A stretch of 7,596 nucleotides of DNA from Fidelibacterota bacterium (GTDB lineage Bacteria > Fidelibacterota > UBA2242): positions 1 through 7,596 of the forward strand of contig QNCV01000120.1 of the NCBI GenBank assembly GCA_003645845.1. The letters run 5' to 3'. Below are positions 1 through 7,058 of the stretch, piece after piece. The position numbers and the translations under genes were made by a program. The notes below the pieces were generated by a model, which was not told the origin of the DNA, searched no databases, and was given only the letters and a program-made list of their open reading frames with translations. How positions within the stretch are numbered: position 1 is the first letter of the stretch; every line of letters begins with the position of its first letter.

Positions 1-509
1 CCAAGAATACACAGTAAAATCAGAGGCGATAATTTTGCAACGGTTAATATAATCTGAAATCCACCACCTTTGCGGACACTGCGATAATGAATATAGGTCA
101 ATATCATAATTAACAGCATCGCAAAGAGTTTTGTATAAAGGGTGCCCTCCAATGGCCCCCAAAATATACTCAGTGCAGACACAGCGCTTAAGGCGATAAT
201 TGTGATTGATGGTGTATCGCTGGTCCAGAACACCGTCCAGACATAGAGAAAACCAAGCGCCGGACTACCGGCTTTTTTCAGATAAAGATAGCCAAAACCT
301 TCATCAGGATAGGCCGTTGCCATCTCTGCCAGGATGAAAAGCTGTGGCAACCAGATCAGGCCACCAATAAACCAGGCCGCCACTGCCAACAACGGACTCC
401 CTGCTTCCCGGGCTACAATCGGTAGATTGATAAAAACACCGGAACCGATGACCGATCCCAGAATCAGGGCGATGACATGCCAGATATTCAGTTCCCGTTT
501 TAAGTTCAT
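1..509 (-). CDS. APC-superfamily amino acid permease, N-terminal part (cut by window edge)
   Basis: This is the N-terminal 169 residues of an inner-membrane transporter; the rest lies beyond position 1. The first helix holds the APC signature GSVIGSGVF (residues 18-26), the unwound substrate-binding stretch of this superfamily. A second helix (about 40-62) runs into AEMATAYPDEGFGYLYL (61-77), matching the E-[LM]-x-x-x-Y-P-x-x-G-x-x-Y-x-Y pattern of LAT/SteT-like amino acid permeases. Further hydrophobic segments lie at about 84-96, 101-117, 127-140 and 151-169. Full family members have about 12 helices and 430-480 residues, so roughly a third is present. The ATG at 509 follows the symporter stop by 12 bp, which implies one transcript. 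Only a weak GGA-type Shine-Dalgarno lies before it, inside the end of the upstream gene, so translational coupling is plausible. The family is well supported; the substrate cannot be read from the sequence. Confidence 0.88.
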   Translation of the reverse strand, partial: MNLKRELNIWHVIALILGSVIGSGVFINLPIVAREAGSPLLAVAAWFIGGLIWLPQLFILAEMATAYPDEGFGYLYLKKAGSPALGFLYVWTVFWTSDTPSITIIALSAVSALSIFWGPLEGTLYTKLFAMLLIMILTYIHYRSVRKGGGFQIILTVAKLSPLILLCIL

Positions 510-521
510 TGACGGTCCGAA

Positions 522-2429
522 TTATTCACTTATCACATTCCAGCCGATTTTTGACAGATGCAGGTAAATAATTACCGCGGCACCCGCCGCAATCATCAAA
601 TAGATAATTCCGGAAAGATAATATCCCAAGATCAGTTTCCCGATTCCGAACAGGCTGGTGTAAACCAGAACAACCCCGCAAATCCAGTCAATAAAGGTTT
701 TTCCGAAACCACTGTCACTGATAACGTCTGGTAATTCCCGTGAAATCGGTCTCCAACCCCGTCCTCCGGGGTGAACCTTACGGTAAAATTTAATCAGAGT
801 CTCTTTATCAGTTGGCTTCGTGGCAAAGGTGACAATCAACCACACAAGGGTAGAACCGAAAACTATCGGATACAGTGTGATCGGGGATTGCATGCCAAAT
901 CCAAAACGCGCCACCGGATAAATTATAAGCGGCGTAATCATCGCAGATATTTCGGACCAGGCATTGATCCGCCACCAAAACCAGCGCAAAATCAACACCG
1001 CCCCCATTCCGGCACTGGCATTAATAATAAACTCCCAGGCGCCGGAAACCGTGGTCAGCAGATAGCGCGCTATAAGCAGAGATAATAGTATCATCAGATA
1101 CATGGCAATCCGGGATACAACCACATAATGCCGTTCGGTAGCTTTGGGTTTAATAAAACGACGGTAGAAGTCATTGATGAGATAGGAAGTACCCCAATTC
1201 AACTGCGAGGCAATCGTCGACATATAGGCCGCCAGAAACGTAGCAATCAAAAGACCCAGCAGGCCGGAAGGCAGAAACCGCATCATAATTTTCGGATACA
1301 TAACCCCGGGATCGATGGTATTTTCATATTTTTCATAAAATTGTTCAAATTCAGGGGTCTGATATTGCGGATTTCCGGCCGGATTTATTTTTCCCTGGTA
1401 AACAGCCTCAACTTTTTGGTACAATGCCGGATTCTGGTTCTTCAGTGCATCGGGATTTTCCGCTCTTGGCAAAATAATCAAGGCACTCAATCCCACCAAT
1501 ATCCACGGCCAGGGTCTCAGGGTATAGTGGGCAATTGTAAACCACAATGTGGCAAAAAGACTGTGTTTCTCATCTTTCGCCGACATCATGCGCTGGGCAA
1601 TATATCCGCCACCGCCGGGATCGGCGCCGGGATACCAACTGCTCCACCACTGCAAACCGATATGGGCGAAAAAAGCGCCAACAGACAGCGCCAGCACACC
1701 CCCGGTAAATCCCTGAACACTCGGACGGCCTATTTTGGGAAAAAACGTAAGTACTTCAGGCGCCAGTTTTGTTTTCAGCGCCACTGCTCCGCCAATCTGA
1801 GGAAGGTGCACAACAATCACAGCCAGGATTATGCATCCGGTCATGGCAAAAATAAACTGAAAACTGTCGGTGCGGGCTGTTCCCAACAATCCCGACGCCG
1901 ACGCATAGACAGCAATGATGATTGCCGCCCCGGCCACCAGTAAAAACGGATCAATCATGGGCAATGTTACATGGAAAATCTTTTCCATTGCCTTATGCAC
2001 CCATCCCATAACTATGGCGTTCATGAAAATTCCGAGATAGAGCGCCCGGAAACCCCGCAATACGGCCGCCGCTCTTCCGGAATAACGAAACTCTGTAAAT
2101 TCAACATCGGTCATGATTCCCGAACGGCGCCACAATTTGGCAAAGAAAAAGACGGTCAGCATGGCACCGATTGCCAGATTCCACCATAGCCAGTTACCTG
2201 CGATTCCGTTGCGGGCAACCAATTCGGTTACTGCCAGCGGTGTATCAGCGGCAAAGGTCGTCGCAACCATGGCAGTGCCGGCTAACCACCACGGAAGGTT
2301 CCGACCGGATAAAAAGAACTGTTTGGTGTCTTTTCCGGCTCTTTTCGAAAAATAGATCGCAATTCCGAACACGAAGGCAAAATAGGCTGCTATTACCGCC
2401 CAGTCAAAAACATTTACGCTCTTCTCCAT
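522..2429 (-). CDS. Sodium:solute symporter family (SSS/SLC5-like) transporter
   Basis: This is a 635-residue integral membrane protein, predicted to import an organic solute with Na+. The SSS hallmarks are in order: FFLSGRNLPWWLAGTAM (38-54) after the first helix, TARTDSFQF (184-192), and the TM8-region stretch AAYMSTIASQLNWGTSYL (400-417), whose Ser/Thr residues match the Na2 site of LeuT-fold symporters. WYPGADPGGGG (265-275) and the long hydrophilic loop at about 321-385 mark a subgroup common in FCB-type bacteria, usually about 600 residues, rather than the PutP or SGLT groups. A tryptophan- and arginine-rich stretch (481-491) and two C-terminal helices (about 582-622) complete it. The ATG at 2429 is the only candidate start: an in-frame TGA lies just upstream, and a GGAG sits about 11 nt before it. 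The gene begins downstream of a terminator, so it needs its own promoter, which I could not identify. The permease follows after 12 bp. The substrate is unknown. Confidence 0.93.
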   Translation of the reverse strand: MEKSVNVFDWAVIAAYFAFVFGIAIYFSKRAGKDTKQFFLSGRNLPWWLAGTAMVATTFAADTPLAVTELVARNGIAGNWLWWNLAIGAMLTVFFFAKLWRRSGIMTDVEFTEFRYSGRAAAVLRGFRALYLGIFMNAIVMGWVHKAMEKIFHVTLPMIDPFLLVAGAAIIIAVYASASGLLGTARTDSFQFIFAMTGCIILAVIVVHLPQIGGAVALKTKLAPEVLTFFPKIGRPSVQGFTGGVLALSVGAFFAHIGLQWWSSWYPGADPGGGGYIAQRMMSAKDEKHSLFATLWFTIAHYTLRPWPWILVGLSALIILPRAENPDALKNQNPALYQKVEAVYQGKINPAGNPQYQTPEFEQFYEKYENTIDPGVMYPKIMMRFLPSGLLGLLIATFLAAYMSTIASQLNWGTSYLINDFYRRFIKPKATERHYVVVSRIAMYLMILLSLLIARYLLTTVSGAWEFIINASAGMGAVLILRWFWWRINAWSEISAMITPLIIYPVARFGFGMQSPITLYPIVFGSTLVWLIVTFATKPTDKETLIKFYRKVHPGGRGWRPISRELPDVISDSGFGKTFIDWICGVVLVYTSLFGIGKLILGYYLSGIIYLMIAAGAAVIIYLHLSKIGWNVISE

Positions 2430-2512
2430 CGCTCGATATTCTCCGTTATTTCACAATTCGTCTTAATTTAAAAGGAATTTAACTAATGGTAAGAAATTTC
2501 ATTCCTCCGGAT

Positions 2513-2546
2513 AAATAAAAAAAGCGGAGCCGTAACCCCGCTTTTT
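2513..2546 (-). terminator. Rho-independent terminator of the LysM lipoprotein gene
   Basis: The arms 2521-2529 and 2536-2544 form a 9-bp stem around a 6-nt loop. Read on the minus strand, the stem is AAAGCGGGG with CTCCGCTTT, fully paired with one G-U wobble, and is followed by a U-rich tail (TTTTATTTAT, 2520-2511). On the plus strand the wobble becomes an A-C mismatch, and no plus-strand gene ends here. It lies about 20 bp after the stop of the LysM gene, so it should end that transcript and insulate the symporter gene. Confidence 0.88.
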
Positions 2547-2565
2547 CCTTTCCTTGCAGATAAAA

Positions 2566-3246
2566 TCAGTTAAACAGATTTGAACGCAATTTCAATACGG
2601 TTCCCGTAGGAATATTGTCAATATTCGGCCCAAGGGTTTCAGCATTATCACGCAGGATCACAATCCAGGCATAATAGTTATCGTACTGCTTCTTGGCAAT
2701 AGACCATAATGTATCATTCGGTTTGACTGTATAGTTATAGAAATCGTATTCCAGATCATTGGCAACGTCTTTCGGCTTCTTCAGAAGAAATTCATGAAAG
2801 GGATAGATGATATTGGGATTATCTCCGATTTTCCGGCGGTTCCATTTATAGATCATCCGCCACATTCCGATATTGCCATACTCATTTTTAGCAATCAATG
2901 ACAGATAATCTCCCGGCTTCACCATATAGAAAATATCAACACTGTCCGATTCACTGATCAGTTCCAGAACCTCTTCCAGCTTTCCTTCCCGCTCTTCCAG
3001 CGTTTCCGCCTCGGAGATTGAGGTCTCGGCCGGTGCCGGTGTATCTTCAAGCGTGGGTTCGGGTTCCCGAATCTCTTCCCTTTGAATTTCAGGTTGCGGC
3101 TCAGCTTCCTCCCGAACCTGCTGGACCGGGGTTGGTTGTTCTGCTGCCGGTTCTTCTTCAACAACCTCTTTTGAGCAACCGGAAACAATAAGTGCAAGCA
3201 TTAAAAATCCGATTAAAAAATAATGTCCTAATAAATTCTTTCTCAT
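2566..3246 (-). CDS. Lipoprotein with acidic Pro/Glu-rich linker and two LysM-type domains
   Basis: This 226-residue envelope protein is predicted to bind peptidoglycan. A type II signal peptide (MRKN, then a hydrophobic core about 5-20) ends in the lipobox IVSGC with the acylated Cys at 24. Residues 27-100 are very rich in Glu, Pro and Gln and should form an extended charged tether. Two LysM-type repeats follow: YMVKPGDYLSLIAKNEYG (about 107-124), continuing to about 157, and YTVKPNDTLWSIAKKQYD (172-189), continuing to the C terminus. Both carry the typical V-K-P-x-D-x-L-x-x-I-A opening. I chose the ATG at 3246 because AAAGGAG lies 10 nt upstream and the signal peptide starts there. An upstream in-frame ATG at 3285 would add 13 residues before it and overlaps the predicted -10 box. 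The gene has its own promoter and terminator, so it is probably monocistronic. No enzymatic domain is visible; tethering the envelope to the wall is a reasonable role. Confidence 0.9.
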   Translation of the reverse strand: MRKNLLGHYFLIGFLMLALIVSGCSKEVVEEEPAAEQPTPVQQVREEAEPQPEIQREEIREPEPTLEDTPAPAETSISEAETLEEREGKLEEVLELISESDSVDIFYMVKPGDYLSLIAKNEYGNIGMWRMIYKWNRRKIGDNPNIIYPFHEFLLKKPKDVANDLEYDFYNYTVKPNDTLWSIAKKQYDNYYAWIVILRDNAETLGPNIDNIPTGTVLKLRSNLFN

Positions 3247-3276
3247 CGTACAATTACTCCTTTTAAAAACCCGCAT

Positions 3277-3305
3277 AGTATGCACAAAATTTCAGTGATT
3301 TTCAA
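3277..3305 (-). promoter_or_regulatory. Sigma70-type promoter of the LysM lipoprotein gene
   Basis: On the minus strand a TTGAAA -35 box (3305-3300) and a CATACT -10 box (3282-3277) are separated by exactly 17 nt. They match the consensus at 5/6 and 4/6 positions. Transcription would begin near 3270, leaving a short leader of about 24 nt that contains the AAAGGAG ribosome binding site. This geometry supports translation from 3246 rather than from the ATG at 3285. Confidence 0.6.
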
Positions 3306-3440
3306 GTAATCCTTTTAACAATCTGATAATCCTAAATACCACGTATTAAACATTCACCACGGATTATTTGTTCCAAGTCACATTTTAAACATTTTTCACT
3401 AAAATCAGCACTTAAATATCGCTTAGAACACATAAAACTA

Positions 3441-3473
3441 TTGATTTTTACTCAATATTATATCATATTGAGT
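3441..3473 (+). promoter_or_regulatory. Palindrome with overlapping promoter-like boxes before the MBL gene
   Basis: A perfect inverted repeat with 9-bp arms, ACTCAATAT (3450-3458) and ATATTGAGT (3465-3473), flanks a 6-nt spacer, TATATC. It lies about 70 bp before the hydrolase start. A possible promoter, TTGATT (3441-3446), 17 nt, CATATT (3464-3469), overlaps the repeat, each box matching consensus at 4/6. A dimeric regulator bound here would block or modulate that promoter. The repeat is seen directly; its operator role is inference, and AT-rich palindromes also occur by chance. Confidence 0.35.
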
Positions 3474-3541
3474 GGAATTCATGTGCACGATCAACGTCAA
3501 ATAAATCCTCTGTTATTCTTTATTCCGGAGGGGAGAAATAT

Positions 3542-4516
3542 ATGTCAAAGGAAGAAACATCAGAAATTTTAGTTTCGTTCTGGGGAGTCAGAGGCTCGAT
3601 ACCGACCTCTCCGGAACCTTCTGAGTACGACGATAAACTTTACAATATCTTAAAAAATTGCAGCAGTGAAAATCTGCAAAACGATAAGAGCATCAAGCAG
3701 TATATCACCGGGCTGCCGGCTGAAATGAAGCAGTTCGTCGGATTTAATACCTCCTGTGTTTATGTTTCCATTGAGGGTAAACACATTATTTTCGATGCCG
3801 GTTCCGGAATTCGCCGTCTTGGAAACATGCTGATGAAACGTGAATTCGGCAGCGGTGACGGAGAAGCCCATATTTTCCTGAGTCATACTCACTGGGATCA
3901 CATTATGGGATTTCCCTTCTTCGCCCCCTCTTACCATTCGGGAAATAACATTACCATATACGGTGTACACAACGGATTGGAGCAGCGTATTAGCAATCAG
4001 CAGGAAGATGAATATTATCCCATTTCCCTGTCAGCCATGGGGGCCGTTATCGATTTTTTCCAGCTGCGTAAAGAAGAAGCCTATGATCTGGATGGAATCT
4101 GGATAACAAATAAAATGTTAAATCACCCCGGCGGTTCCTTCGGCTATCGCATCGATTATCAAAACAAATCCATCGTGTATGCCACAGATTCGGAATATAA
4201 ACACATTGGCCCCGACCGATATGCAACATTTGTCGATTTTTTTAAAAATGCCGATATTCTTATTTTCGATGCCCAATTTACAATCGAAGAGAGTCTCGAA
4301 AAGGAAAACTGGGGACACAGCACATCGCTGCAGGGCGTTGATTTTGCCGCAGAAGCAAATGTCAAACATCTGCTTTTTTTTCATCACGATCCTTCCTATT
4401 CCGATCAAAAGATACAAACAATTCTACAAGAGGCCAGTGACTATCGGAAAACCAAATACCCCGATAAACAGATCAGATTATCCATTGCCCGGGAAGGGTT
4501 GGAACTAAAACTATAA
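3542..4516 (+). CDS. Metallo-beta-lactamase-fold hydrolase (Lactamase_B_2 type, phosphodiesterase-like)
   Basis: This is a 324-residue predicted cytoplasmic metal-dependent hydrolase; no signal peptide is seen. It opens with FWGVRGSIPTSP (13-24), the hallmark of a subfamily often annotated as MBL-fold or cyclic-nucleotide-phosphodiesterase-like. Metal ligands are complete: HTHWDH (H115, H117, D119, H120), H195 in NHPGG, D216 in ATDSE, probable D243 in IFDAQF, H259 in GHST and H281/H282 in FFHHDP. Between the GVRGS motif and the NTSCV strand (69-73) lies a segment of about 40 residues that short members lack. Related proteins have a similar insertion ending in GGNTS; here it is GFNTS. GGAGGGGAG ends 6 nt before the ATG, a strong ribosome binding site. 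It diverges from the LysM gene and is followed by 225 bp without a gene, so it may be transcribed alone. Substrate unknown: a phosphodiester is likely from the fold, but not shown. Confidence 0.9.
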   Translation: MSKEETSEILVSFWGVRGSIPTSPEPSEYDDKLYNILKNCSSENLQNDKSIKQYITGLPAEMKQFVGFNTSCVYVSIEGKHIIFDAGSGIRRLGNMLMKREFGSGDGEAHIFLSHTHWDHIMGFPFFAPSYHSGNNITIYGVHNGLEQRISNQQEDEYYPISLSAMGAVIDFFQLRKEEAYDLDGIWITNKMLNHPGGSFGYRIDYQNKSIVYATDSEYKHIGPDRYATFVDFFKNADILIFDAQFTIEESLEKENWGHSTSLQGVDFAAEANVKHLLFFHHDPSYSDQKIQTILQEASDYRKTKYPDKQIRLSIAREGLELKL

Positions 4517-4741
4517 CTATCACAGATAACGGCAAAACATTGTTTTCTTGTTTTTCGAGGGAGAATTTTCTAATTTCCTATTGGTTTTTTTAAACATTTA
4601 AACAGTTTGAGCAGTATGATTTCACAATACACACATTCTTTAATTTTATGGACTTATCACTTCGGTTTTAAGTAGTAAATCCAGATATCCTAATATCCTA
4701 TAGAATACTGTCGATTTTAACTTAATAAAAGAGGTGATAAT
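4517..4741 (+). promoter_or_regulatory. AT-rich leader region before the COG2403-carbamate kinase-ndk cluster
   Basis: This gap between the hydrolase and the P-loop gene contains no convincing reading frame or GC-rich terminator hairpin. Near its end a perfect tandem octamer, ATATCCTA twice (4685-4700), abuts TAGAATACT, whose TAGAAT (4701-4706) resembles a -10 box. No good -35 sits 17 nt upstream, so a repressed or activator-dependent promoter is possible. The ribosome binding site AGAGGTGAT (4730-4738) is strong. The size and composition suggest that the cluster starts its own transcript here; the exact promoter is not resolved. Confidence 0.35.
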
Positions 4742-6085
4742 ATGAATAAAAAGAACGTTATAATTATTGGTGCTGCAGGAAGGGATTTTCATAATTTCAA
4801 TACCTATTTTCGGGATAATGAACAGTTTAACGTCGTTGCATTTACGGCCGCTCAGATACCGGACATCGACGACCGTAAATATCCGGCTGAACTGGCCGGG
4901 AAATTATACCCCGATGGTATTCCCATTGTCGCCGAAAAGGAACTCGATGAACTGATTAAAAAATATCAGGTCAGCGATTGCATTTTTTCCTACAGCGATG
5001 TTGCATACCGGAAAGTTATGAGTGTAAGCGCTCAGGTCAATGCCGCCGGTGCAAATTTTATGCTTCTGGGCCCCGGTCAGACAATGATTAAAAGCACAAA
5101 GCCGGTCATTGCCGTTTGTGCGACCCGGACCGGGTGCGGAAAAAGCCAGACCTCACGGAAAGTCATCGAACTTCTGATGGAAAAGGGCCTGAAAGTCGTC
5201 GCTGTTCGTCATCCCATGCCCTATGGTAATCTGATTGAGCAGAAAGTGCAACGTTTTGCAACCATTGAGGACTTGAAAAAACACAAGTGCACAATCGAAG
5301 AGATGGAAGAATATGAACCCCATGTCGCCCGGGGTAATGTCATTTATGCCGGCGTAGATTACGAAGCCATTATAAGAGCAGCCGAAAAGGACCCGAATGG
5401 CTGTGACGTTATCCTGTGGGATGGCGGAAACAATGATTTTTCTTTCTATAAACCCGATTTAACAATTACGGTTGCCGATCCTCACCGAGCAGGTAATGAA
5501 CTCAGTTACTACCCTGGTGAAGTCAATCTGCGCATGGCAGATGTGGTCGTCATCAATAAAATCGATACCGCTACCCCGGAAGGTGTTCAAACGGTCCGGG
5601 AAAACATCCAAAAAGTCAATCCCCGGGCTATTGTCATTGATGGCGCATCGCCGATTAAAGTCGATAATCCCGACATTATCAACGGAAAACGTGTTCTGGT
5701 TGTCGAAGACGGTCCGACATTGACCCACGGAGAGATGAAAATCGGCGCCGGTACTGTCGCCGCCCAGAAATACGGCGCAGCCGAATGTATCGATCCACGC
5801 CCCTACACGGTGGGCAAATTGTCTGAAACCTTTAACATCTATCCCAATATCGGAAAACTACTGCCGGCTATGGGATACGGAGAACAACAGGTCAAGGACC
5901 TGGAAGCCACCATCGAAAATGCCGATTGTGATTCAGTGATTATTGGGACACCAATAGACCTGAATCGGATCATCAAAATCAACAAACCAAATACAAGAGT
6001 CTATTACGATTTGCAGGAAATCGGACGCCCCAATTTACAGGATATCCTTAAGGATTTTTTAAAAAGTCATCAGTTACACAAGTAG
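4742..6085 (+). CDS. P-loop enzyme of the COG2403 / cyclic 2,3-diphosphoglycerate synthetase family
   Basis: This is a 447-residue cytoplasmic protein, full length for the family. An N-terminal Rossmann-like domain begins VIIIGAAGRDFHNFN (6-20). It is followed by a P-loop domain with TRTGCGKS (128-135), WDGGNND (226-232) as the probable Walker B region, ADPHRAGNE (245-253) and NKID (272-275), the guanine-type specificity motif behind the old label 'predicted GTPase'. VEDGPTLTHGEMKIGAG (321-337) and DPRPY (351-355) are further conserved-looking blocks. The one characterised relative, from Methanothermus fervidus, closes 2,3-diphosphoglycerate into the cyclic form using ATP, hence automatic annotation as cDPG synthetase. 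That product is a thermoprotectant of methanogens, so the bacterial reaction is uncertain. GAGG sits 7 nt before the ATG. Carbamate kinase starts 14 bp after the stop, with its ribosome binding site overlapping the TAG, so co-translation is likely. Family assignment is strong, function open. Confidence 0.82.
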   Translation: MNKKNVIIIGAAGRDFHNFNTYFRDNEQFNVVAFTAAQIPDIDDRKYPAELAGKLYPDGIPIVAEKELDELIKKYQVSDCIFSYSDVAYRKVMSVSAQVNAAGANFMLLGPGQTMIKSTKPVIAVCATRTGCGKSQTSRKVIELLMEKGLKVVAVRHPMPYGNLIEQKVQRFATIEDLKKHKCTIEEMEEYEPHVARGNVIYAGVDYEAIIRAAEKDPNGCDVILWDGGNNDFSFYKPDLTITVADPHRAGNELSYYPGEVNLRMADVVVINKIDTATPEGVQTVRENIQKVNPRAIVIDGASPIKVDNPDIINGKRVLVVEDGPTLTHGEMKIGAGTVAAQKYGAAECIDPRPYTVGKLSETFNIYPNIGKLLPAMGYGEQQVKDLEATIENADCDSVIIGTPIDLNRIIKINKPNTRVYYDLQEIGRPNLQDILKDFLKSHQLHK

Positions 6086-6099
6086 GAGGCGTCTGATTT

Positions 6100-7047
6100 A
6101 TGGCAAAATATAAAACTGCTGTTATCGCCCTGGGGGGAAATGCCATCTCCCCCAAAGGCGAACAGGATACCATCGCAAATCAATTCCGCAATACCCGTAA
6201 AAGTTGCATTGCCATCATGAATTTCATCCAGCAGAATTATCATCTGGCGATTACCCATGGCAATGGCCCACAGGTCGGCAATGCCCTCCTGAGGGTGGAG
6301 ATGGCCAGTGATATCGCTCCCCGCTTACCTTTAGGTATCTGCGATGCGGATACCGAGGGCGGTATGGGTTACATGATCGAGCAATCTCTACAAAATTCCC
6401 TTATTAAAGCAGGGATCGACCGCGATGTTGTCACTCTGATAACCCAGGTGATAGTCGATGCTAAGGACCCCTCGATTGCTAATCCCAGTAAATACATTGG
6501 CGGGTGGTACACAAAGGAAGAAATCATACCCCTGGCAAAAAAATTTAACTGGCATGTAAAAGAGGTTCCCGGCAAAGGCTGGCGAAGGGTTGTACCTTCT
6601 CCCATCCCCAAAAAAATCATCAACCGCAAAGCAATCAAACATCTCGTTGATCTTGGAATCATCGTTATTGCCGCCGGAGGTGGTGGTATTCCCGTTTACA
6701 TCATGGAAAGCGGTTTGTACGAGGGTTTTGATGCCGTCATAGACAAAGACCGGGCTTCAGCCGTTCTGGCCAACGATATTGGCGCTCAGGAACTATTCAT
6801 TTTGACAGATGTAGATCAAATCGCCATCAACTTCGGAAAAAATAATCAGGAATTTATTGACAAAATCCATCTGCGAGATATAAAAAACTTACTGAAAGAG
6901 GGTCACTTTCCACCCGGCAGCATGGGACCAAAGGTCCAGGCAGCGATTAATTTTCTGGAAAACGGTGGAGAGTCTGTAACAATAACATCGCTTCAAACTG
7001 CCCAGATCGGTTTGGAAAAGGGCAAATATACCCGTATAATACCCTAA
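6100..7047 (+). CDS. arcC: Carbamate kinase
   Basis: This is a 315-residue cytoplasmic enzyme of the amino acid kinase fold, normal in length (about 310). It catalyses carbamoyl phosphate + ADP to ATP + carbamate, which breaks down to ammonia and CO2, usually as the last, ATP-yielding step of arginine deiminase, agmatine or ureide breakdown. Visible motifs are ALGGNAI (10-16), THGNGPQVG (52-60), WRRVVPSPIP (161-170), AAGGGGIPV (191-199), DAVIDKDRASAVLA (211-224), TDVDQ (236-240) and GSMGPKV (263-269), covering both nucleotide and carbamoyl phosphate sites. All look intact. AGGAGG (6084-6089) overlaps the stop of the preceding gene and lies 10 nt before the ATG. NDK starts 11 bp after its stop. 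No ornithine carbamoyltransferase or arginine deiminase gene is in the window, so the source of carbamoyl phosphate is unknown. Confidence 0.95.
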   Translation: MAKYKTAVIALGGNAISPKGEQDTIANQFRNTRKSCIAIMNFIQQNYHLAITHGNGPQVGNALLRVEMASDIAPRLPLGICDADTEGGMGYMIEQSLQNSLIKAGIDRDVVTLITQVIVDAKDPSIANPSKYIGGWYTKEEIIPLAKKFNWHVKEVPGKGWRRVVPSPIPKKIINRKAIKHLVDLGIIVIAAGGGGIPVYIMESGLYEGFDAVIDKDRASAVLANDIGAQELFILTDVDQIAINFGKNNQEFIDKIHLRDIKNLLKEGHFPPGSMGPKVQAAINFLENGGESVTITSLQTAQIGLEKGKYTRIIP

Positions 7048-7058
7048 CGGAAGATTTT

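Noticed and set aside
1128..1943. A 271-codon open frame on the plus strand inside the symporter gene
   Set aside because: It is antisense to a clear membrane transporter. Its product is basic and low in recognisable structure, rich in Gln, Arg and His, as expected from the complement of hydrophobic codons. It has no family resemblance.
2479..2508. A possible leader peptide (MKFLTIS) before the symporter on the minus strand
   Set aside because: A GGAGG is present, but only 1 nt from the ATG, too close for normal initiation. The peptide has no regulatory codon pattern, and no attenuator hairpin follows.
2958..3197. A 79-codon minus-strand frame overlapping the LysM lipoprotein
   Set aside because: It is the shifted frame of the Glu/Pro-rich tether, giving an Arg/Lys-rich low-complexity product. 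The real frame has the lipobox, ribosome binding site and promoter.
3247..3285. An upstream ATG at 3285 as the start of the LysM protein
   Set aside because: It overlaps the predicted -10 box, would put 13 polar residues before the signal peptide, and lacks the AAAGGAG that precedes the ATG at 3246.
4534..4546. AAAAC-ATT-GTTTT hairpin after the MBL hydrolase as a terminator
   Set aside because: The stem is only 5 bp and almost all A-T, so it is too weak to call a Rho-independent terminator despite the T-rich sequence after it.
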